Positions 7,316 through 15,686 of a stretch of DNA of 40,836 nt are shown here, in pieces. The DNA comes from Clostridiales bacterium. GTDB taxonomy: Bacteria; Bacillota; Clostridia; Oscillospirales; Oscillospiraceae. The notes beneath the pieces were generated by a model that did no database searches, was not told where the DNA came from, and saw nothing but the letters and a program-made list of their open reading frames with translations. Location of the stretch: NCBI GenBank assembly GCA_004557655.1, contig SFGJ01000012.1:1-40836 (forward strand), read 5' to 3'. The position numbers and the translations under genes are program-made. The stretch's first letter is position 1; each line of letters begins with the position of its first letter.

Positions 7316-9289
7316 ATGCACCGAGTTATGGGCGTGGATATAGAAACCTATAGCTCCGTGGATCTGACCGAGGCGGGCGTCTACGCCTACGTGGAGGCGC
7401 CTGACTTCGACATCCTGCTCATCTCGTACATCTTCGACGACTGGGGCGAGGACGACGTCAAGACCATCGACTGCTTCGATGCTGATCCTGACATGATGGC
7501 CGAGTTCTGCGAGGCCCTCCTCGACCCCCAGATCGTCAAGACCGCCTTCAACGCGAACTTCGAGCGCACCTGTCTGGCCAAGTGGCTCCAGAAGCCCATG
7601 CCGCCGGAGGAGTGGCGCTGCACAATGGTCAAGGCGCTGACGCTGGGCCTGCCGGGCAATCTGGCAGGCGCCGGCGAGGCGCTGGGCCTTCCTCCAGAGA
7701 AGCTAAAGGACCCCCAGGGCAAGGCCCTGATCCAGTTCTTCTCGAAGCCGTGCAAGCCGACCCGGACCAACGGCCAGAGGACGCGCAACCTCCCGCAGCA
7801 TGACCCGGCCAAGTGGCAGCTCTACAAGGGCTACAACCGGCAGGACGTCGTGACCGAGCAGGAGATCCTACGGAAGCTATCCATCTACAAGACACCGGAG
7901 TCAGAGCAGGAGCTCTGGGCTCTGGACCAACACATGAACGACAACGGCGTGGCGCTCGACATCCCCATGGTCGAGAAGATCGTCGAGTATGACACCCGGC
8001 GCCGGCAGGAGCTCCAGGAGGAAGCCCAGGAGCTCACCGGACTGAAAAACCCGAACAGCCTGGCCCAGCTGAAGCGCTGGCTCGCAGAGCAGGGCGTGGA
8101 GATGACCAGCGTCACCAAGGACACCATCGCCGAAGCGCTGCGAGATCCGGAGCTCCCGGACGTCGTCCGGAGAGTGCTGGAGATCCGCACCGCCCTGGGC
8201 AAAACCAGCGTGGCCAAGTACAGCACGATGCTGGTGGCACACTGCCAGGATCACCGGCTGCGAGGCATCCTTCAGTTCTACGGCGCCAACCGCTCCGGAC
8301 GCTGGGCAGGCCGCCTGGTGCAGACGCACAACCTGGCCAGGAACACGCTGCCGGATCTGGCTCTGGCCCGCGAGCTGGCGGCCGAGGGAGACTTCGAGAC
8401 CATGGGCACCCTGTTCGGCGAGACGGCCTTCGTCTTCTCCGAGCTGATCCGGACGGCCTTCATCCCATCAGAGGGCTGCCGCTTCGTGGTCTCTGACTTC
8501 TCGGCCATCGAGGCCCGCGTGCTGGCGTGGATCGCCGGCGAGGAATGGACCCTGGAGGCTTTCCGGCAGGGAAAGGACATCTACTGCGAGACCGCCTCCA
8601 TGATGTACCACGTGCCCGTGGAAAAGCACGGAGCCAACAGCCACCTCCGCCAGAAGGGCAAGGTCGCCGTGCTGGCCTGCGGCTACCAGGGCGGCGTCGG
8701 CGCCATGAAGCGTATGGACAAAGGCGGCACCATCCCAGAGGACGAGCTCCAGAGCGTCGTGGACCAGTGGCGGGGGGCCAACCCCAACGTGGTGAAGCTC
8801 TGGCGCAACTGCGAGCTGGCAGCCAGGACAGTCATCGAGGAACACCGCACCGTCCGGCTGAAGAACGGCATCGCCTTCGGCTACATCAACAGCAACCTGT
8901 TCATCAAGCTGCCCAGCGGCCGGAAGCTCTGCTACTGGAACACCCGCCTGAAGATGGACCCGAGGGACGGCCGAGAGCACATCGTCTACATGGGAGTCAA
9001 TCAGGAAACCAAGCAATGGGGAGAGACTGAGACCTACGGCGGCAAGCTGGTCGAGAACATCACCCAAGCCATCGCCAGAGACTGCCTGGCCATATCCATG
9101 CAGAGGGTCGCAGCTCTGGGCTATAACATCGTGATGCACGTCCATGACGAGATGATCGTTGACGTGCCAATCGAAGACACCGACGCGCTGGATCGGATCA
9201 ACGCCTGCATGGGCGAGGCGATCCCCTGGGCGCCCGGTTTACCATTACGGGGCGACGGCTACGAGACCCCGTTCTACATGAAAGACTAA
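7316..9289 (+). CDS. Family A DNA polymerase with 3'-5' exonuclease
   Basis: This is a phage replicative DNA polymerase of 657 residues. The N-terminal exonuclease domain starts with GVDIETYSS (Asp8, Glu10 metal ligands). The polymerase domain has motif A SDFSAIEARVLAW (Asp394), the fingers helix with RQKGKVAVLACGYQGG, and motif C HDEMIVDVP (His610-Asp611-Glu612). It lacks the 5'-3' exonuclease domain of bacterial Pol I, as usual for phage enzymes. I chose the ATG at 7316 because GGAGGACATACAG precedes it; a longer open frame begins inside the previous gene. The DGR target 1 gene follows 13 bases after its stop. Confidence 0.93.
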   Translation: MHRVMGVDIETYSSVDLTEAGVYAYVEAPDFDILLISYIFDDWGEDDVKTIDCFDADPDMMAEFCEALLDPQIVKTAFNANFERTCLAKWLQKPMPPEEWRCTMVKALTLGLPGNLAGAGEALGLPPEKLKDPQGKALIQFFSKPCKPTRTNGQRTRNLPQHDPAKWQLYKGYNRQDVVTEQEILRKLSIYKTPESEQELWALDQHMNDNGVALDIPMVEKIVEYDTRRRQELQEEAQELTGLKNPNSLAQLKRWLAEQGVEMTSVTKDTIAEALRDPELPDVVRRVLEIRTALGKTSVAKYSTMLVAHCQDHRLRGILQFYGANRSGRWAGRLVQTHNLARNTLPDLALARELAAEGDFETMGTLFGETAFVFSELIRTAFIPSEGCRFVVSDFSAIEARVLAWIAGEEWTLEAFRQGKDIYCETASMMYHVPVEKHGANSHLRQKGKVAVLACGYQGGVGAMKRMDKGGTIPEDELQSVVDQWRGANPNVVKLWRNCELAARTVIEEHRTVRLKNGIAFGYINSNLFIKLPSGRKLCYWNTRLKMDPRDGREHIVYMGVNQETKQWGETETYGGKLVENITQAIARDCLAISMQRVAALGYNIVMHVHDEMIVDVPIEDTDALDRINACMGEAIPWAPGLPLRGDGYETPFYMKD

Positions 9290-9302
9290 GGAGGACACAC
9301 AA

Positions 9303-9860
9303 ATGAAAATCACCCGCACCATGACCATCGAAACCAACGAGATCCAGATCGGCGACCGCATCGAGGTCGGCCATTACACTGCCACCTGCCAGAAGCTGGT
9401 CGGCGAGGGCCTGGCCCTGTTCCTGCTGGATCAGTACCTCGACAAGCCCGTGCAGATGAACAGAAAGAACACCAACGCCGGCGGCTACGACGGCAGCGAT
9501 CTCCGCAAAGAGCTGAACACCGGCAAGATCCTCGACGAGTTCGCGCCTCTGGAGCTGGTGCCCTTCGAGAACGGCGACCTGCTCCGCCCGCCCTTCTACG
9601 GCGAGCTGTTCGGGCACGACGACTGGTACAACTCCGGCGCCGTGGAGACTGACGACTGCGAGCAGTGGCCTCTGATGAAGGAACGCGCCAACCGCATCGC
9701 CGAACGCAAGGGCGAGAGCTACGAGTGGGGATGGCTCCAGAACATCCGCCAGGGGTCCGCGGCGTCTTTCTGCTCTGTCACCTACAGCGGCCTTGCTGAC
9801 GTCTGGAACGCCTCGACCTCCATCGGCGTCCGCCCGGCTTTCCTGATCAAATTATCATAA
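9303..9860 (+). CDS. DGR target protein 1: variable C-type-lectin-like protein in the early operon
   Basis: This is a 185-residue protein with no signal peptide or membrane segment. The body resembles DUF6273-type / formylglycine-generating-enzyme-like modules: GGYDGSDLRKELN, then YEWGWLQNIRQ. It ends in a variable segment with ...SIGVRPAFLI, the signature of DGR-diversified C-type lectin folds. The last 31 codons are the variable region (9755-9842). Against the template repeat at 33971-34058 they have 15 differences, all at template adenines. It is translated with the replication genes (ribosome binding site AAGGAGGACACACAA after the polymerase stop), so it should be made early and in the cytoplasm. 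A ligand is unknown; binding a host or rival-phage protein is my inference. Confidence 0.82.
   Translation: MKITRTMTIETNEIQIGDRIEVGHYTATCQKLVGEGLALFLLDQYLDKPVQMNRKNTNAGGYDGSDLRKELNTGKILDEFAPLELVPFENGDLLRPPFYGELFGHDDWYNSGAVETDDCEQWPLMKERANRIAERKGESYEWGWLQNIRQGSAASFCSVTYSGLADVWNASTSIGVRPAFLIKLS
9755..9842 (+). repeat. DGR variable region 1 (VR1)
   Basis: These 88 bases align without gaps to template positions 33971-34058. Of 23 template adenines, 15 are changed (to T, C or G); none of the 65 other template bases differs. The shared tail GGCGTCCGCCCGGCTTTC and the following CTGATC also occur in VR2, marking the site where mutagenic homing starts. This pattern has no plausible explanation other than adenine-directed retrohoming. 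Confidence 0.95.
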
Positions 9861-9864
9861 ATCC

Positions 9865-9883
9865 CGGGGGCCTCGTGCCCCCG
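9865..9883 (+). other. Hairpin downstream of VR1
   Basis: CGGGGGC pairs with GCCCCCG around a CTCGT loop, seven GC-rich base pairs, 22 bases past the end of VR1. No T-run follows, so it is a poor terminator. In the Bordetella phage DGR a hairpin/cruciform just after the target is needed for efficient homing; a similar hairpin follows VR2, so I read both as target-recognition elements. Confidence 0.7.
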
Positions 9884-9916
9884 CCATAGACTATCTACAA
9901 AGCAAGGAGGACAACG

Positions 9917-10405
9917 ATGGAGCCTATCACTATACGCTGGGAGACCGGCTACATGACCATCAACCCGGACGCCTTTTTCCCAACAAGTGCAGCCAGGATC
10001 CGGAAGCTCCTCCGGGTGGTCGCCCTGGACTTTGAGCATCAGGACGTCATCCGGATGCAGCTGGCCGGGGCCTGTGAGAGCCGAGCCCAGGAGCTCCTGG
10101 ACGGCCGCAAGAGCCTCGCCAACGAGGCAGTAAACCACCACCAAAAAGCAGCGGACCTGGAGCCGCAGATCGAGACGGCCAAGCGCCGGATCACTACCCT
10201 CCGGGCCTGCATCAAAGAGCAGCCGAAGAAGGCCCGACAGCTGGGCTACCCTGAACGGCTGCACGAGGAGCGGGAGCAGCTGAAGAAGCTGACCGCCGAG
10301 CGCTCCGGAGCCCTCTCAGCCTTCCGGAAGAAAAAGCGCGAGTTCGAGGCCGCTGAGGCCACAGCTGAGAAATTAAGACAGAACGCGGAGGTGCTGAGAC
10401 CATGA
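9917..10405 (+). CDS. Hypothetical coiled-coil protein
   Basis: This is a 162-residue protein with a short N-terminal domain (MEPITIRWETGYMTINPDAFFPTSAARIRKLL region). From about residue 55 it has a long basic coiled coil with several Arg/Lys/Glu heptads (EEREQLKKLTAERSGALSAF). The ribosome binding site is CAAGGAGGACAACG. Its stop overlaps the ATG of the primase/helicase gene in an ATGA, so the two are translationally coupled. It may be a replisome accessory factor; no family name can be given with confidence. Confidence 0.65.
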   Translation: MEPITIRWETGYMTINPDAFFPTSAARIRKLLRVVALDFEHQDVIRMQLAGACESRAQELLDGRKSLANEAVNHHQKAADLEPQIETAKRRITTLRACIKEQPKKARQLGYPERLHEEREQLKKLTAERSGALSAFRKKKREFEAAEATAEKLRQNAEVLRP

Positions 10406-12873
10406 CCAACACAGCGGAAAAACTCACCCTGCCCCTGTTCATGGTCAAGTACAACGGCGACCTCCTGATCTCGACCGGCCGCAGCCGCTTCGAGACCTCC
10501 TGGAAAAATAAGACCATGAGCTGGGCGGCTCTCCTGAATAAGCTCTCCCGCTCCATGGAGACCACGGAGACCCACGCCGAGTACATGAAGATGAGCAAGG
10601 AGCAGCAGGACAAGATCAAGGACATCGGCGGCTTCGTCGGCGGTCATCTGAGGGATGGCCGCCGCAAGACCGGCTACGTCACGGCCCGCCAGCTGCTCAC
10701 CCTCGACCTGGACTTCCCTCCGGCCGAGTTCTGGGACAACATCATCGACAACCTGGAGATCGACAACGCCCTGGCGGTCTACTCCACACATAAGCACACC
10801 AAGGCGAAGCCCCGCTACCGTCTGATCATGCCCCTCGACAGAGAGGTCACGCCGGACGAGTACGAGGCCATCGCCCGCAAGATCGCCGAGAAGATCGGCA
10901 TCGACTACTTCGACGACTCCACCTTCCAGCCGACCCGTCTGATGTACTGGCCGAGCCATAGCGTGGACGTCGAACCCTTCTTCCAATACTACGACGCCCC
11001 CTTCCTGGCGGCTGACTCCATCCTGGCCGAGTACCCGGACTGGACCGACACCAGCTACTGGCCGGAATCCTCGCGCATGGCCGGGATCCGAAAGCGCCAA
11101 GCAGACAAACAAGGCGACCCGCTGGCCAAGAAGGGCATCGTGGGCGCCTTCTGCCGCACCTATACGATCACCCAGGCCATCGCCAAGTTCCTGCCGGACG
11201 TCTACACCCAGACGACCAAAGAGGACCGCTACACCTACGCAGCCGGCTCAACCGCTGCCGGCCTCGTGGTCTATGACGGCGACGTCTTCGCCTACTCCAA
11301 CCACAGCACCGACCCGGCCGGCGGCCAGCTCTGCAACGCCTTCGACCTGGTCCGCCTCCACAAGTTCAGCGACATGGACGACGGCAAGGAGGACAAGAGC
11401 GGCAGCGAGCGCCCCAGCTACAAGGAGATGGCCAAGTTCGCCGCGGAGGATCCGAGCGTTCGCATGACGCTCGCGAGCGACGCCAGGGCAAAGGCCGTGC
11501 TCGACTTCGAGGGCGAGCCGCTGCCGGAGCCAGAGGAAGACTGGGAAACCAAGCTCGTCCTCTCTGAGAACGGATCCATCAAGCCGCTGATCACCAACGC
11601 CGTGCTGATCCTGGAGAACGACCCCGCCCTTCAGGGGATCCGGCACAATGAGCTGAGCGGCGCCATCGAGGTCAAGGGCAAGCTGCCCTGGAGCCGCCCG
11701 AGCAAATACTGGCGCGACGCTGACGACGCCCTCCTCTATGGATATGTGGCCGACCAGTACGGCGTCCAGTTCCCGGAGAATCGCTTCACCAAGGCGCTGA
11801 CCATCGTCACGGACAAGCGCCGCTTCAACCCGCTGCGGGAGTACATCCAAAACCTGCCCGAGTGGGACGGCGTGCCGAGAGTGGACACGCTGTTGGTCGA
11901 CTATCTGGGCGCCGAGGACTCCGCCTACGTCCGCGCCGTCACCAGGAAGACCCTGATCGGAGCCGTCCAGCGCGTGCTGGAGCCTGGCTGCAAGTTCGAC
12001 ACGGTCCTGGTCCTGGATGGCAAGCCCGGCATCGGCAAGAGCACCCTGCTCCGGAAGCTGGGCGGGAAATGGTTTAGTGACTCCCTCAGTCTGGCCGACA
12101 CCAGGGACAAGACCGCAGCTGAGAAGCTGCAAGGCGTATGGATCATGGAGATCGGCGAGATGCAGGGCACCAGGAAGGCCGACGTCGACGTCATGAAGGG
12201 CTTCATCAGCCGCCAGGTGGACGAGTACCGCGCAGCCTACGGCCGCGTGGTGGAGCGCCACCCGAGGACAGCCATCATCTGCGGCACCACAAACAGCACC
12301 ACCGGCTTCCTGAGAGACGCCACCGGCAACCGGCGCTTCTGGCCCGTCACCGTCAACGGCGGGGGCTCACTCTCTGTCTGGGATATGACCGAGGAGACCC
12401 GCAGCCAGATCTGGGCCGAGGCCATGATCTTCGTGGCGGAGGGCGAGACCTCCTACCTGGACGCAGCCACGGAGAAGGAAGCGGCCAAGGCGCAGCAGGC
12501 GGCGCTCATGTACGACGAGCGCGAGGGCCAGGTCATCGACTACCTGGACACCCTGCTCCCGGAGGACTGGTACAACTGGGACCTGAATCAGCGCGTGGAC
12601 TACTTCCAGCAGCGTGACGTTCTGAGCCCGGACACCAAGGGCACCATGCAGCGCACGAAAGTCAGCGCCATGGAGATCTTCTGCGAGTGCTTCGGACGCC
12701 CGAAGAACTACTGGACAAGGAAGGACGGCGACGAGATCGCCGCCATCATGGCAAGGCTGCCAGAGTGGGAAAGACCATCAAACGCCACCATGAGGATCAA
12801 GGACTACGGCAAGCAGCGCGTGTTCGTCCGGGCTGCTGGTAACGGTAACGAGGCCCCAGGATCGGGATCGTGA
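10402..12873 (+). CDS. VapE-family primase-helicase
   Basis: This is an 823-residue replication protein. The N-terminal part (about residues 60-200, LTLDLDFPPAEFWDN... and KPRYRLIMPLDREVTPDEYE) resembles an archaeo-eukaryotic primase/RepB-type domain, with an acidic DLD. The C-terminal part is the virulence-associated E ATPase domain: GVPRVDTLLVDYLGA, Walker A GKPGIGKST (residues 540-548), a Walker B-like IMEIGEM, and a later sensor GTTN segment. In phages it unwinds and primes DNA at the origin. An iteron-like repeat cluster begins inside its last codons, consistent with an origin that this protein acts on. Its start is coupled to the upstream gene. Confidence 0.9.
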   Translation: MTNTAEKLTLPLFMVKYNGDLLISTGRSRFETSWKNKTMSWAALLNKLSRSMETTETHAEYMKMSKEQQDKIKDIGGFVGGHLRDGRRKTGYVTARQLLTLDLDFPPAEFWDNIIDNLEIDNALAVYSTHKHTKAKPRYRLIMPLDREVTPDEYEAIARKIAEKIGIDYFDDSTFQPTRLMYWPSHSVDVEPFFQYYDAPFLAADSILAEYPDWTDTSYWPESSRMAGIRKRQADKQGDPLAKKGIVGAFCRTYTITQAIAKFLPDVYTQTTKEDRYTYAAGSTAAGLVVYDGDVFAYSNHSTDPAGGQLCNAFDLVRLHKFSDMDDGKEDKSGSERPSYKEMAKFAAEDPSVRMTLASDARAKAVLDFEGEPLPEPEEDWETKLVLSENGSIKPLITNAVLILENDPALQGIRHNELSGAIEVKGKLPWSRPSKYWRDADDALLYGYVADQYGVQFPENRFTKALTIVTDKRRFNPLREYIQNLPEWDGVPRVDTLLVDYLGAEDSAYVRAVTRKTLIGAVQRVLEPGCKFDTVLVLDGKPGIGKSTLLRKLGGKWFSDSLSLADTRDKTAAEKLQGVWIMEIGEMQGTRKADVDVMKGFISRQVDEYRAAYGRVVERHPRTAIICGTTNSTTGFLRDATGNRRFWPVTVNGGGSLSVWDMTEETRSQIWAEAMIFVAEGETSYLDAATEKEAAKAQQAALMYDEREGQVIDYLDTLLPEDWYNWDLNQRVDYFQQRDVLSPDTKGTMQRTKVSAMEIFCECFGRPKNYWTRKDGDEIAAIMARLPEWERPSNATMRIKDYGKQRVFVRAAGNGNEAPGSGS

Positions 12874-13100
12874 CCACCGCCAGCGGCGGCAAATGGTAAC
12901 GACGTCGTCGTCGTTACCCCACACGTTACCCCACACGTTACCGCCAAAAAGCCAGCAACCGCAAGGGAAAAACGGCAAGCGGTAACGAGGTAACAAGGTT
13001 TTTATATAGATTATTAAAAAATTACCCTACACACACGAAAACGGGCACCCGCGAGAGCACATACGCGCATTATAGAACTTTTTCCGGGGGCCTCGTTACC
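12838..13100. repeat. Iteron-like GGTAAC cluster, candidate replication origin
   Basis: The hexamer GGTAAC or its complement GTTACC occurs nine times in 263 bases: plus strand at 12838, 12844, 12895, 12981 and 12989; complement at 12913, 12925, 12937 and 13095. Three copies are tandem with a 12-base period (GTTACCCCACAC). 12895-12904 and 12909-12918 form a perfect ten-base inverted repeat. An AT-rich stretch (about 13000-13023, TTTTTATATAGATTATTAAA) follows. Iterons plus an AT-rich unwinding zone beside a primase/helicase gene is a typical phage origin layout. The region carries no gene between 12874 and 13116. Confidence 0.68.
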
Positions 13101-13116
13101 ACAGGAGGACACACGC

Positions 13117-13398
13117 ATGGAACGCGAACGAGATATTGAAAAATGGCTGCGGCAGAAAATCGAGCAAATGGGAGGCATCGCGCTGAAGTTCACCAGCCCC
13201 GGCAACGACGGCGTGCCTGACCGGATCGCTGTACTGCCAGGCGGCCAGGTGTGGTTTATCGAGCTGAAGACCACAGGCGAGAAGCCCCGGGCAATCCAGG
13301 AGTGGCAGATCGAGCGCCTCCGGAAACTGGGCTGCAATGTGGCAGTGATCGCCGGCATGGAGGAGGCCCGCAGCTGGATCTGGGAGGTGATCGCATGA
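13117..13398 (+). CDS. VRR-NUC domain nuclease
   Basis: This is a 93-residue stand-alone VRR-NUC nuclease of the PD-(D/E)XK fold. The catalytic residues are visible: GVPDR (Asp35), FIELK (Glu49, Lys51) and a following Gln helix (IQEWQIERLRKLG). Its size is the usual one for phage copies. The ribosome binding site is AGGAGGACACACGC, and the stop overlaps the helicase start (ATGA). In this phage class VRR-NUC is regularly paired with a SNF2-type helicase; the pair probably resolves branched DNA during replication or recombination. Confidence 0.9.
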   Translation: MERERDIEKWLRQKIEQMGGIALKFTSPGNDGVPDRIAVLPGGQVWFIELKTTGEKPRAIQEWQIERLRKLGCNVAVIAGMEEARSWIWEVIA

Positions 13399-14750
13399 AG
13401 TACATCCCCCACGACTACCAGGCACGGGCCACGGACTTCATCCTGGAGCACCCGAAGGCCGGGATGCTGCTGGAGATGGGCCTGGGCAAGACGGTCATCA
13501 CTCTGACGGACATCGACATCCTGATCAATGAGCTTTTCGAGGTGGACCGCATCCTGGTCATCGCGCCGAAGCGCGTGGCCGAGGACACCTGGACCCGAGA
13601 GCACGCCAAGTGGGACCACCTCCGCCACCTCCGCGTCAGCAAGGTGCTGGGATCCCCAGATCAGCGGCGCCGGGCGCTGGCCGTGGATGCTGACATCTAC
13701 GTCATCGGCCGCGACAACGTGGTCTGGCTGGTGGAGCACTACCTGAAGCTGAAGCAGGGCTGGCCCTTCGACATGGTCGTGATCGACGAGCTCTCCAGCT
13801 TCAAAAACCCCCAGGCTAAGCGCTTCCGGGCACTCCGGAAGGCCATGCCGAAGGTCAAGAGAGTCGTCGGTCTGACTGGCACCCCTTCGGCCAACGGTCT
13901 GATGGATCTATGGGCTGAGATGTACCTGCTGGACCGTGGCGAGCGCCTGGGCCCGACGCTGGGAGCCTACCGCGAGAAATACTTCAGACCCGGAGCCCGG
14001 AACGGCTTCGTCGTCTTTAAGTGGGAGCCCCTGGCCGGCGCCAGGGAAAAGATCGAGGCAGCCATCAGCGACATCTGCATCAGCATGAGCGCCGAGGACT
14101 ATCTGAAGCTACCGAAGCGGATCGACAACGTGATCCCGGTCAAGCTGACCGCCTTGGAGATGCAGCAGTACAAGACCATGGAGGCCGAGCAGCTGCTTCA
14201 CATCGACGACGAGGACGTGGTGGCCCTGAACGCGGCCGCCGTGATGACCAAACTCCTCCAGATCGCCAACGGCAGCGTCTACAGTGCCGAGGGCAACGTC
14301 GTCCGGCTGCACCGGGCGAAGCTGGAGGCTCTGCTGGAGATCATCGACACCACCGACAGTCCTGTCCTGGTATTTTACAGCTACAAGCACGACCTGGCAG
14401 CCATCAAGGAGGCGATCCCCGAAGCCCGGACGCTGGACGGCCCGGAGGACATCGCCGACTGGAACGCCGGCAAGGTCCAGGTGCTCCTGGCGCACCCAGC
14501 CAGCGTGGGCTATGGCCTCAACCTCCAGGACGGCGGCCATGTGATCGTCTGGTACGGTCTGACCTGGAGCTTGGAGCTCTACCAGCAGGCCAACGCCCGC
14601 CTCTATCGGCAGGGCCAGGAGAAGCCGGTCATCATCCACCACCTGATCGCAGAGGGCACGGCCGACGAGCAGGTCATGAGAGCCCTCCAGGACAAGGACA
14701 CCAGCCAGGCCGCCCTCCTGGCAGCACTCAAAGAAAGGAGAATGCAATGA
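13395..14750 (+). CDS. SNF2-like DEAD-box helicase
   Basis: This is a 451-residue superfamily 2 ATPase. Motif I is MGLGKT (residues 28-33), motif II is DELS (Asp131-Glu132), motif III is LTGTPSANG, and the C-terminal lobe contains HPASVGYGLNLQDG and the arginine-finger motif YQQANARLYRQGQ. That is the SNF2 pattern, without extra chromatin domains. I chose the ATG at 13395 for the ATGA overlap with the VRR-NUC gene; a longer frame starting at 13251 lies inside that gene. It likely remodels or translocates on double-stranded DNA during phage replication. Confidence 0.92.
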   Translation: MKYIPHDYQARATDFILEHPKAGMLLEMGLGKTVITLTDIDILINELFEVDRILVIAPKRVAEDTWTREHAKWDHLRHLRVSKVLGSPDQRRRALAVDADIYVIGRDNVVWLVEHYLKLKQGWPFDMVVIDELSSFKNPQAKRFRALRKAMPKVKRVVGLTGTPSANGLMDLWAEMYLLDRGERLGPTLGAYREKYFRPGARNGFVVFKWEPLAGAREKIEAAISDICISMSAEDYLKLPKRIDNVIPVKLTALEMQQYKTMEAEQLLHIDDEDVVALNAAAVMTKLLQIANGSVYSAEGNVVRLHRAKLEALLEIIDTTDSPVLVFYSYKHDLAAIKEAIPEARTLDGPEDIADWNAGKVQVLLAHPASVGYGLNLQDGGHVIVWYGLTWSLELYQQANARLYRQGQEKPVIIHHLIAEGTADEQVMRALQDKDTSQAALLAALKERRMQ

Positions 14751-14953
14751 GCGACCCAAGAAGAAACGAGGAAGGCTATCTCGATCTGACAGCCTACCAC
14801 GGAACCAAAAGCATCATACAAGAAGAAAATGAGGCCGAGCGCAAGAACAAGGACCTGATCCACACCTTCCGCCTGCTGGCCGACATGGCCGGCTTTGAAA
14901 TAGTCGGCCGCATCACGATAAAACACAAAAAGACAGGGAGGGTTTTCAGATGA
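14747..14953 (+). CDS. Small hypothetical protein
   Basis: This is a 68-residue protein (MSDPRRNEEGYLDLTAYHG...), strongly charged, ending in a basic strand-like KHKKTGRVFR. Its ATG overlaps the helicase stop (ATGA), with AAAGGAGAATGC upstream, and its own stop overlaps the next ATG. Short proteins with the YLDLTAYHGT-type start occur between SNF2 helicase and DUF4406 genes of related phages. Function unknown. Confidence 0.66.
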   Translation: MSDPRRNEEGYLDLTAYHGTKSIIQEENEAERKNKDLIHTFRLLADMAGFEIVGRITIKHKKTGRVFR

Positions 14954-15273
14954 TCGGATATTTAAGCGGCCCCATTACGGGCCACAAGAACTACCGCCAG
15001 CAGTTCGCCAGAGCTGCCGGCACTCTGAAGGAGATGGGCTACGCCGTCATCAACCCCGCCGAGCTGGGAGCGGCTCTCCCTCTCGACCAGATGAGCTACG
15101 AGGACATTATGAAGATCGACATGGAGCTCCTGGCCACCGCCGACTACCTGGTGCAGCTTCCAGGCTGGGAGGACTCGAAGGGAGCCAACCGAGAGCTGGG
15201 CTTCGCTCTGGGCACCGACAAGATCATCGTCAGCCTGGAGCGGCTTCTCACGAAGGAGGTGACGCCGTCATGA
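14950..15273 (+). CDS. DUF4406 protein, nucleoside deoxyribosyltransferase-like
   Basis: This is a 107-residue protein of the DUF4406 family. IGYLSGPITGHKNY at the start and LVQLPGWEDSKGANRELGFAL (in parts, about residues 72-92) match the nucleoside 2-deoxyribosyltransferase fold: the first is the substrate loop and the GAxxE segment carries the catalytic-type glutamate. It may adjust nucleotide pools or modify a nucleotide-derived molecule; the real substrate is not known. It is coupled by a four-base overlap on each side. Confidence 0.85.
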   Translation: MIGYLSGPITGHKNYRQQFARAAGTLKEMGYAVINPAELGAALPLDQMSYEDIMKIDMELLATADYLVQLPGWEDSKGANRELGFALGTDKIIVSLERLLTKEVTPS

Positions 15274-15686
15274 CTTTAGACGAGACCTATGACTTCCTGA
15301 TGCAGATCCGCCGCAAGGGGATCATCATCAGGCGGAAAGAGACCCAGCGGGACGAGCTGAGGGCCTGCCTGCTGCCTGGCGCCATCCGCTATGACCGCGA
15401 CAGGGTCCAGAGCACTCCGACCGATAAGATGGCCGACGTCATCGCCAGAGTGGACGAGCTGGACCGAGAGATCGAGCAGCTCCGTCGTGAGAAGGCCACC
15501 CTGGTCATCGAGATCAGCGACGCCATCGAGAAGCTGGAGGACGACAACGAGAAGACCGTGCTGACCGCGTTCTACATAGCACGGGCACCGATGACCGAGG
15601 TGGCTGACGCCATCAACTACAGCGTCCGCAGGGCGTATCATTTCAGGAAGATGGGCGTCACCCATCTGGGGGAGGTTTTAGGATGA
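15270..15686 (+). CDS. ArpU/RinA-like late transcription regulator (sigma-like)
   Basis: This is a 138-residue protein with a central coiled coil (VDELDREIEQLRREKATLVIEI). Its C-terminal domain (about 88-138) reads like sigma region 4 / DUF1492: KTVLTAFYIARAPMTEVA then INYSVRRAYHFRKMG. Proteins of this type lie directly upstream of the packaging genes in Firmicute phages and switch on late transcription. The strong promoter at 16466 and the terminase genes follow, separated only by the methyltransferase gene, which supports that role. Confidence 0.82.
   Translation: MTLDETYDFLMQIRRKGIIIRRKETQRDELRACLLPGAIRYDRDRVQSTPTDKMADVIARVDELDREIEQLRREKATLVIEISDAIEKLEDDNEKTVLTAFYIARAPMTEVADAINYSVRRAYHFRKMGVTHLGEVLG

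Noticed and set aside
13084..13096. CCGGGGGCCTCGT shared with the hairpin after VR1 (9864-9876)
   Set aside because: Only 13 bases, without the second arm of the hairpin and with no variable-region sequence in front. Probably chance in GC-rich DNA.
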